NCBI GenBank assembly: GCA_045538425.1
Contig: JAZSRJ010000044.1
Location: 1-16,169, forward strand
Length of the DNA: 16,169 nt
DNA from: CALVJJ01 sp045538425
Lineage (GTDB): Bacteria; Bacillota; Clostridia; Christensenellales; UBA1242
Direction: 5' to 3'
The notes under the pieces were generated by a model. It saw only the letters and a program-made list of their open reading frames with translations, made no database searches and was not told the origin of the DNA. Position numbers and translations under genes: made by a program. Positions 6,477 to 15,600 of this stretch are shown piece after piece; position 1 is the stretch's first letter; every line of letters starts with the position of its first letter.

Positions 6477-8699
6477 ATGGTTATATCTGGCTCAGTTGAA
6501 GAAGTCATCTACCACAACAGCGACAACAACTATACTGTACTGGTACTAGAAGTTGGACAAGAATATATTACTTGTGTCGGTAAATTTCCCAACCTAAATG
6601 GTGGCGAATGGCTAGAACTAGAAGGTGCTTACACAAAACATGCCAAATATGGTACACAGTTTCAAGTTAAAAACGCCCGTGTTGCCCCTCCTAACAATAT
6701 TGACGGAATCATTAGATACTTGTCTAGTGGTCTTATCAAAGGTATCGGTCCAATTACTGCAACAGCAATTGTTGAAAAGTTTGGCACCAATACCTTATCC
6801 GTTATCGAATTTAGTCCAGAAAGACTAGTCGAAGTCAAAGGAATTAGTAGCAAAAAAGCAAAAGATATTGCAGATAGTTTTACTAGCCTTCGCAATATGC
6901 AAGACGCCATCATGATGATGCAAAGTTATAATATCACCACCAATATGGCTCTAAAGATCTTCAACTTTTATGGAGACAAAACAGAGACTATCTTAAAAAA
7001 TAATCCTTATCGTATGACGGAAGAAGTGGACGGTATTGGTTTCAAGACAGCAGACCGTATTGCGCAAAATATGGGGATTGCCCCAACCAGTGCATTCCGT
7101 ATCCGTGCTGGACTACTGTATATCCTAAAAGAAAATAGCGACAAAAACGGCAATACCTATATTCCATACGACAATCTTCTTGAGGAAGTCGCAAAAGTAC
7201 TTGCCCTACCACTAGACGATATCAAAGAAAGTATTGACTTAAGACTAAACGAACTTGAACACGATAGCCAAATCAAACGCTTACAACTTGAAGACACCAC
7301 CATCATTATGCTATATAAGATGTTCCAAACCGAACGAATGGTAGCACAACTTCTAACCATGCTTGCTAGTAGTCAAGTCCGCACAATGGATGTTAGTAGC
7401 GAAATCTCAATCTACGAACAACTCAACCATATCACCATGCACGACAAACAAAAAGATGCAGTCGATCTAGCAATCAACAATGGCGTAAGCGTCATCACTG
7501 GTGGACCAGGTACAGGAAAGACCACTATTGTCAAATGTATCTTACAGATCTACAAATCGATGGGAATGCGAGTCAAACTTCTTGCCCCTACTGGACGTGC
7601 AGCAAAACGTCTTGCCGAATCAACCGGAACAGATGCAAGTACTATCCATAGAGCACTAGAACTAGACTATAGTAGTCCAACTATGTTTTTCTACCATTCT
7701 GGCAATAAGTTACCATTTGATGTCATAATCGTAGATGAAGTGAGTATGGTAGACGTACAATTAATGTTTTACTTACTTCGTGCTATCCGCAACAACGCAA
7801 GACTGATCTTAGTTGGAGACAAAGACCAGTTACCAAGTGTTGGTGCAGGTAATGTCCTAGCAGATATCTTAAAAAGTGGCACCATCCCTGTCATGCAACT
7901 AACACAAATCTATCGTCAAGACGACCAAAGCTTGATTGTAACCAATGCGCATCTTATCAACCAAGGGAAAATGCCATTGATCGACAATCACTCAAGAGAC
8001 TTTTTCTTTGAGTCTTATGACAACCCACAAGATATGTTGGATGCCGTACTGGCACTGGAGACAAAGCGTATCCCCAATTATCTACATATTGACACAGACA
8101 AAATACAAGTCCTTGCACCAATGCGCGCAGGTGTGTGCGGTGTAGAAAACCTGAATGTACACTTACAAAACAATATCAATCCACCAAGTTTGTCAAAGCC
8201 AGAATTGGTGAGAGACAATATCATCTATCGTCTAGGCGACCGTGTCATGCAGACATCCAACAATTACGAACGCAACTGGACAAGAGGTCTAGAGAAAGGC
8301 ACTGGGGTCTTCAACGGAGATATTGGAATTATTAGTCATATAGACCGCGAAACTTCTGCCCTCACCGTCACCTTTGAAGATGGACGTGAAGCACAATACT
8401 TATCACAAGAAATCACTGAACTGGTCCTAAGTTATGCTATCACCATCCACAAAAGCCAAGGTAGTGAGTTTGATGTGGTCATTATTCCAGTCGTGAGTGG
8501 CGCGTATATGCTTCTTACGCGCAACTTGTTGTATACGGCTGTCACACGTGCGAAAAAGATGGTCGTATTAGTAGGCTCTAAGAAAAATATCGCATCTATG
8601 GTACACAACACCTACACAGCTGTAAGATATAGCATGCTATCACATTTCTTACTAGAAAGCAAAACCAATATGGACAACCTCTTTGGGAAAGGAGTATAG
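6477..8699 (+). CDS. recD2: RecD2-type ATP-dependent 5'-3' DNA helicase
   Basis: RecD2 is a superfamily 1B helicase that works without RecBC and is linked to DNA repair and replication-fork integrity. The 740-residue protein begins with the N-terminal RecD2 region (about 1-70) and helix-hairpin-helix elements (GLIKGIGPITATAIVEKFG at 85-103, and VDGIGFKTADRIAQ at 184-197), which the short RecBCD-associated RecD lacks. The motor follows: Walker A GGPGTGKTT (342-350), PTGRAAKRL (371-379), Walker B IIVDEVSMVD (417-426), motif III GDKDQLPSVGAG (447-458), SYAITIHKSQGSEFD (652-666) and motif VI YTAVTRAKK (686-694). The ATG has a perfect AAGGAGG only four bases upstream, a short spacing, but the N-terminus matches the family. 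comFC starts three bases after the stop, with its ribosome binding site inside the end of recD2. Confidence 0.95.
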   Translation: MVISGSVEEVIYHNSDNNYTVLVLEVGQEYITCVGKFPNLNGGEWLELEGAYTKHAKYGTQFQVKNARVAPPNNIDGIIRYLSSGLIKGIGPITATAIVEKFGTNTLSVIEFSPERLVEVKGISSKKAKDIADSFTSLRNMQDAIMMMQSYNITTNMALKIFNFYGDKTETILKNNPYRMTEEVDGIGFKTADRIAQNMGIAPTSAFRIRAGLLYILKENSDKNGNTYIPYDNLLEEVAKVLALPLDDIKESIDLRLNELEHDSQIKRLQLEDTTIIMLYKMFQTERMVAQLLTMLASSQVRTMDVSSEISIYEQLNHITMHDKQKDAVDLAINNGVSVITGGPGTGKTTIVKCILQIYKSMGMRVKLLAPTGRAAKRLAESTGTDASTIHRALELDYSSPTMFFYHSGNKLPFDVIIVDEVSMVDVQLMFYLLRAIRNNARLILVGDKDQLPSVGAGNVLADILKSGTIPVMQLTQIYRQDDQSLIVTNAHLINQGKMPLIDNHSRDFFFESYDNPQDMLDAVLALETKRIPNYLHIDTDKIQVLAPMRAGVCGVENLNVHLQNNINPPSLSKPELVRDNIIYRLGDRVMQTSNNYERNWTRGLEKGTGVFNGDIGIISHIDRETSALTVTFEDGREAQYLSQEITELVLSYAITIHKSQGSEFDVVIIPVVSGAYMLLTRNLLYTAVTRAKKMVVLVGSKKNIASMVHNTYTAVRYSMLSHFLLESKTNMDNLFGKGV

Positions 8700-8702
8700 A
8701 CA

Positions 8703-9443
8703 ATGTCCTTGTTACAAAAGATAAAAGATTTCTTCTTTCCACCACACTACACTTGCATCTTTTGCAATTGCGAGATTGATGAAGAATTAGATATTTGTCC
8801 AGAGTGCGAAAGTAAGTTACCCTATCTAGATGGACACCTGTGTCTGCGTTGTGGTCAAAAGTTGCATGATGAGAGCGATTATTGTGACCAGTGCAAGTCT
8901 AATCCTGATCCATGGTATTTTGATGCATGTAGATCAGTCTTTGTCTACACGTATCCTATCACTCGTGCTATCCGTATGATCAAATACGACAATGCAAAAT
9001 ATCTTTTTGATACACTTTCAAAACTGATCACAAAACTCTTTGAAGACAATGAGTGGAGTGCAGATATCATTGTACCTGTTCCACTGCATCCAAAAAGAAC
9101 AAAATCTAGAGGATACAATCAAGCAGAACTGCTTGCCAAAGACTTATCTACCACTTACAATATTCCAATGGATACAGAACATCTGGTAAGAGTAGAAGAT
9201 ACACCAAGTCAAACCATGTACAACACCAAAAATAGAAAAGAAAATGTAGCCAATGCGTTTGACTTAACGATCCGCAATATTTATCGCAACAAAATTGTGT
9301 TGCTCATCGATGATGTAATCACCTCTGGTGCTACCATTGATGCTTGTGCAAAACTACTCAAAGAAAAAGGCAAAGCAAAACAAGTATTAGCCATAACTCT
9401 TGCACATAGTCCAGTAAGGGATACCAGTCAAAAGATAAAATAA
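8703..9443 (+). CDS. comFC: ComFC/GntX-type phosphoribosyltransferase-like competence protein
   Basis: ComFC family proteins join an N-terminal four-cysteine zinc-binding region to a type I phosphoribosyltransferase fold and are needed for natural transformation in several Bacillota; the enzymatic reaction is not settled. Here the 246 residues show cysteine pairs at CIFCNC (18-23), CPEC (32-35), CLRC (47-50) and CDQC (61-64), then VPVPLHPKRTKSRGYNQAEL (124-143) and the PRPP-binding signature LLIDDVITSGAT (200-211). AAAGGAG at 8688-8694, inside the end of recD2, sits eight bases before the ATG, so translation is probably coupled. The usual partner comFA is absent here. The presence of comFC is suggestive, but not proof, of competence. 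Downstream is a strong terminator. Confidence 0.93.
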   Translation: MSLLQKIKDFFFPPHYTCIFCNCEIDEELDICPECESKLPYLDGHLCLRCGQKLHDESDYCDQCKSNPDPWYFDACRSVFVYTYPITRAIRMIKYDNAKYLFDTLSKLITKLFEDNEWSADIIVPVPLHPKRTKSRGYNQAELLAKDLSTTYNIPMDTEHLVRVEDTPSQTMYNTKNRKENVANAFDLTIRNIYRNKIVLLIDDVITSGATIDACAKLLKEKGKAKQVLAITLAHSPVRDTSQKIK

Positions 9444-9469
9444 CAATGGATGTCCATTGTTATTTTTTT
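9438..9469 (+). terminator. Terminator of recD2-comFC, containing the comFC stop
   Basis: A perfect 12-bp stem (9438-9449 with 9454-9465, loop ATGT) is followed by TTTT. The comFC stop TAA (9441-9443) lies within the first arm. Confidence 0.85.
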
Positions 9470-9611
9470 ATGATCATGATCTTATAATAACCATCATCCA
9501 TTTGTTATATTCATTCCATTTTTTCTTTTTTAAGACTCAATCTCTACCTGCTACCCATTAACAAACACTTTACTTATTGTCCCCAAAACAAAACATATGA
9601 ATGATAAATGA

Positions 9612-9647
9612 AAAAAAAGAAAACCGAAAAATCGGTTTTCTTTTTTT
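9612..9647. terminator. Bidirectional terminator between comFC and the surface-protein gene
   Basis: A perfect 16-bp stem (9612-9627 with 9632-9647, loop AAAA) ends in seven A on one side and seven T on the other, so it can act on both strands. It starts four bases past the surface-protein stop codon (9654-9652) and serves chiefly that gene; for plus-strand transcripts it is a second barrier behind the comFC terminator. The 140 bases between the two terminators (9470-9611) show nothing recognisable except a 10-bp palindrome at 9472-9481. Confidence 0.85.
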
Positions 9648-9651
9648 GTCA

Positions 9652-12600
9652 TTATGATTTAGATGTCAACCATATGAATGGGAAACTTGTGAGTGTGACT
9701 GACATACTTTGAGCTTCAGAATAATATTCTTCTGACCTCAAATAAGATTTCATCATAGAATAACAACTACCATAATAAGATTTTAATATTGTATTATAGT
9801 TATTATTGTCATTAACACCATCCACAACACCTTCTACTCCATCCTTTTCATTTTGCTCATCATCACAAATAACAGTAAGTCCTGAAGATGTATTAGCATA
9901 GATATGCCATAAGTAAACATTTTCATCATCTCCCCAAAATAAATCTCTACCTCCGTATTCAAATCCTGTAGTACCATGAGTAATTAAAATACCATCTGAC
10001 ATTTCGCTTTTTGATGTTGGAACAACTTCTGTATGCCCATTGAACCATGAATCATCATATTCATACTTATACACAAATGGCATCAATGCATCAGCTGTTC
10101 CTTGTGATGGAATCCAATGATAAACTCTCGTTTTGTTAGCATTGGCATAGAAATAATCATCTAAGAATGTCATTTTTTCAGTATAATATCCTCCATCTTG
10201 ACCAATTTCAGGCCCCACTACAGCAAGAGGAACTATTCCCTCAATATAGTACCAATAATAAGGTGTCGCATAATACACTGTACCACTACTTGTAACCGTA
10301 GGTTTTAAGATTGCACTAGAAGCATTATAATAATTACCACCAGTCGCTGATTGATAATAATATTGTAAGTTCGTATTATCTGCTGTAGAACCTAACAAAG
10401 AAATATTTTTATCACTTCTTGAAGAACCATCCAAAAGATCTCCATGATCTACCAATAAATAATCACCATATTGATATCCACCCATCATTGTAAGGGTCGT
10501 AGACACTTTATTGGCTTTTCCATTATAAAGACTTAATGTGTAAGTCTTCACTTTAAAGAAACTTCTACCATAATCCCCAGAATAATCAATATTACTATAA
10601 TCCATCGTTGTACCAGTCCAATCTATATGTTCATATGTGATTGGATAGCTAGACCAATTGGCACCACTACCATAAGTCACGGTATTAAACAACCCATATT
10701 CTGCTAAATTAAAATGGGAATCTTTTATATTCCAATATCCACCGTCTTCATCCTTATACTCAGGTTCTAATGTATCTTTTGTTATATATGTGTAAGTGTC
10801 TGTTGTCTTTATATAATATGGAGTATGTTTGTCTATCATTTTGATATAACAAACTTCATTTGGAGTCCCTTTATTAGAAAATTGAGTATAATCTCCGTAA
10901 CTAGATCCTGTCAATTCTTTCCAAGAATTGAAGAATTGCAAACGATAATACCCATTAGTTACGAGAGATGGATCAGAACCAGTTGCAAAACCAACATTTA
11001 AAGTTTGTCCATGTACACTAAAGTTGGTTGTATAAGTCCAAACATCGCCATAACTTCCTTGTCCTACAACACCACCGACATAGTCTTTACCTGTAACTTT
11101 ACCATCAACCGTTGGATTGCTGATCAATCCATCAACATAATATCCAACAATACCGCCAACATTGTTAACACCAGATACAGATTTTACAGATACAGTGTCT
11201 ATTTCTCCATAGTTCATATAACCGACAATACCACCAATATTATCAGCAGAATTATGTGATATATCAGTTGTCACTTTTGCATTTACTATGTAACCATCGT
11301 TCATATAGCCAACAACGCCACCAATGTAACTATATTCTCCATAAGCATAAATAATATTTGCACAGTTAATTATATCAACATTACAGATAGCTCCACCATT
11401 TTGATATCCAACAATAGCACCATTACAATCACTGGTGATTATTACATTAACCGTAAAATAACAAACAAATCCACTATTATAACCAACAACACCCCCTGCA
11501 GCAAAGTTTGCTTGCGTTGATCCACGATTGGCAACAACATGCACATTACTAATCAATGTATAACTGGATGAACTTCCTTGAATTATTCCTGTTTCACCAT
11601 TATAACCAGCAACACCTCCTGCCAAATTAGCCTCAATAATCATTTCCCCATCATGATATTCAACCATACAAGTTGTTATCGTGCCATCATTCTTTCCTGC
11701 AATACCACCAGTATGGTATTTACCGGTTAACCGCTCACCACCATAAGTGCAATTTTCTATAGTTTTACTACTTCCAAGACACCCTACAAGGCCACCTAAA
11801 TACTCAGCACCTACTGTAGTTGAATTAACCCACAAACCATTTTCATCAGTATATCCTTCTGTTGTCTTCTTCGCAGTAATATTACCAAAATATGTACAAT
11901 TTGTCAGATTACCACTAGAATACCCCACAAGGCCACCAACATACTTTGATGTAGCACCAACAACGATATCGTTACTGCATGTAAAATTTTCTAATTGATA
12001 ACTACTTGATGCAGTATAACGCCCTACAACACCACCAACATGATCTACAGGTTTTACTGTATTAATAATCGTTTCAATTGAGAGATCTTCTTGACCATTG
12101 AGAGAAACATTGCTTAGTTGTCCAAATAAACCACCGATATACGTAGCACCACTATCATCTGCAAGTGGTTGCGTAATCGTACCACTCACTGTAATACGAC
12201 TATATCCAGTACCACCGGTACAAACAAGTGCAAGTGCTGAACCATATCCATTATTCATCTCAATCATGATCTTCGAATACTCACCACCACTGATAGATCT
12301 CACTAATGGATAATTAAGTTTTACATTAAGGTTATATAAAACAACATTACCATCACTAATTGCATTCATATATGGCACAGTTGATGTAATTGTAATTTGA
12401 TTCGTTACACCCGTTATCGTAATATTTTGCAATGGATAATAGGTTGTTCCCATTGATTTTACAATATTTGTTCCATCGAAATAAATCGTATTGTAACCAT
12501 TACCACCATTAATTTGGTATATTGCGGTTGGCACACTGCCACCATAATATCTAAGAGATAAGGTCGCTGGCAAGTTGGCATAACTAATTTCTTTAGAAAT

Positions 12601-15600
12601 ACTACCATCACTAGGCTCATAATAAAGTCTAGCAATATTGTTTATACCATCAGTTGTACGGTTAGACCACCATGGATTGTTTCCAGTCAAATCTGTTGGA
12701 GCCCCTGACATACGCCCAATGTAATTATTGGTATTCGAAGCTTCTGTTAAAGCCGTATATTTATTATTAGTCAAAAGCATTGTTACGTTGTTATTGCCAC
12801 TACCAATATTTGCACTTCCGTAGATATTGATATTGGTATCTTCATCCTCAACATAGATATTATGGACACCAGTCGTCATGGATGTTGTAGTACTTGTATA
12901 TTGTAAGTAACCAAATACACTACCTTGAGTACCACCACTAGCAGGCATTGTGATATTGCTTACAATATTTTCCAAGACATTGGTATCTAACGAGACACCA
13001 ATGAAACCACCAATTATAAGACCTGTTGGCAATTCTTTAGCACTCACCTCTCTAATAGCAAAGCTTGCACTAGATGTGCTTGGTAAGACATAATTAGACA
13101 CTCGACCAATAGTTACTATATCTACATAAGATAACTCAATTGTTCCACCATTAGATTGTCCAACTAAACCACCAATATAGTTGGCACCCATAATGGAAGA
13201 ATTAGATGTATTTGAGTTACAAATAGTAGAATTATCGCTATACCCTACAAGTCCACCGACATGATTGCCATTGGCATAGATCGTAACATTATCTACTGTT
13301 GTATTAACAATTTCACTATCCGTAGCATACCCAACAATTGCTCCGACATTATCAGCGATTGTATCTTTATTGGTTAAGAATATACGAGAATTTTTCATTC
13401 TTATAGTTATAGTTGCGTTATTGATATATCCAAAAAGTCCAACATTGTCTGTATCATCATATGATGAATGAATACGAGATATATTCATATTTTTTACGTA
13501 TTTGTAGCCACCAGAAAATTCTGTTTCTAACTTGCCCTTAAATGGTGTAGTTTTTGTCCCTATAGGGGTCCAATATTTACCAGCTAAATCTATATCAAAA
13601 TAAATTGTAAATTTTACATTGTCAAAGGTATAACCATCAACATTAACCATATAAGCAAGAACTGTTAAGTCATACTCGTCTCTAATATAATAACCATAAT
13701 CATCATCATAGTTATCTTCGCTATAGATATTATGCTTCTCGTCATCAATAATATAGTTACCTTCTGAATCTACAGAAACCTCGTCAATCCAGAATGGATA
13801 GTCTCCATCGATATATGGCATATTGAAGTAATGTTCTGCACTATTATCTCTTTGCCATACAGACCAGTCAAATCCTTCGAGAACTCCATTGGTTAGATCT
13901 GTTGAGCCATTATTCCAATAAACAGCTTGTTGTACACTTCCCGAAATAGCACTGTTATCTGTTGTATAGGCTTGAGATAATGTACCAGTTTCTAAATATC
14001 CTACAATATCTTTCGCACTGGTATACGTTTCATACTTATATGCACCATTTGTCACAATATTGCGCGCACCTGTTGTATAGATACTATATGCTAGACTCAC
14101 ATCACCATTACTATATCCAATCAGATCGGATACAGTACCAGAAGAAACTTTTACAACATTATTAATAGCTGCAAGTCTAGATCCACCTGATGTTAATTCA
14201 CCAGCAATCGTACCGGTATATAACGAAGATGCATATGGATTATATACAATCGCATTTTCCATACGAATATTGGTTGCACTAGCCAATGTAGAGAATAATC
14301 CAACATATTGATTTCGACTAGCATCTTTTAGCAATGTTTTTTCTTCGTTATAGATAGTCATATTGTAGATACGGTTGAGTGTTTGACCACGTGAAGAGGT
14401 ATAAGGCTTACCAAACGTATCCGATCTTGATCTGTCAATCTTTGTATCAGCAATGCCTTGTAAATTACCGACCAATTCAACATTTGTTCCATCAAGTGGT
14501 GTCCAAAGTTTGTTACCAAGGTCGATATCGTAGTCAATAGTAACATTATTCTCATCAATCTTAATTAAGTCATTCACTTCGGTAGATGTCCAATAATACT
14601 GATCGGACAATCTTCCACCACTTGTCATACAATCGTCCATGAGTGTCCAGCGAAGCACTGGATATCCATAGTTGAGTGTACGACGAGTGATATCATACTC
14701 GTTAGGATCTACATTCTTATTACTTGTCGCAATCATAATATAGTTATCGCTAAAGTCTAGACTACCATAATCTGCAAAGTTGTGAGAGATGGTAGTAGTT
14801 GCACCATTTGGATAACAAATAACCATATTTGTTATATCTGCTGATGTACCATCTTGTGTGGCATAGATAACATTAGTATTAGACTTATATCTCGTTGCAT
14901 ACGCACCATCTGTAAAGAATTGTGATTCTCGAACATGTCCTGCAACAGTTGTTATATTCGTAATATTTTCCACAAAACTATTAACATTACCTGATGCTAA
15001 TGGTCCCACGAGATAACTCACACGATTGATGAGTCCAGAGAATATCATATCGGTATCATTATCTGTATCACTATCTGTAATGAAAGTATTGCTAATCACA
15101 TAACTTGTACCATTGTTGATACGGAAGTAGTCAATAATACCACGAGATTCGCTAGATCCACCAACATGGATATATGTACCACCACCTTGTCCACCAAAGA
15201 CAATACCATCAACATCATTAGCAACTTCGACATTGTCTGCAATAACTAAACCTGTAGAAGCAACATGGCTTAATTTTAATTGTGGAGTTGATTTTTCCGC
15301 ATACAAGATGATGTTATCCACACTCACTTCATCGTCATCGTCATAACCATACCCGTCAGTCCCCGCAACTTTAACCAAGTCTCGAAGCTCTACAGTTACC
15401 GGAAGATCTGTAGGAATACTTGGTTTTGAATAAGCTCCATCTTGTATTCTCTTAGCTTCCACATTATTTTGATCAGTACAATAAGGTGTAATATCTTGGA
15501 AATAATAAGAATCCTTAATCGTACCGTTATTCATTGTTACAAGCGCACCTTTATTTTCGTTGTAATAATGTACTACTTTGTTCCCGTAGACATAACGACT

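Noticed and set aside
9472..9481. GATCATGATC palindrome in the gap after comFC
   Set aside because: Too short and without context. It lies between two terminators with no gene or promoter to regulate.
11029..12141. Regularly spaced short repeats resembling a CRISPR array
   Set aside because: The recurring CCACCAA-type words are the codons of the GGxVG motif inside one open frame. They are imperfect, spaced 78-140 bases apart, and the intervals keep the reading frame.
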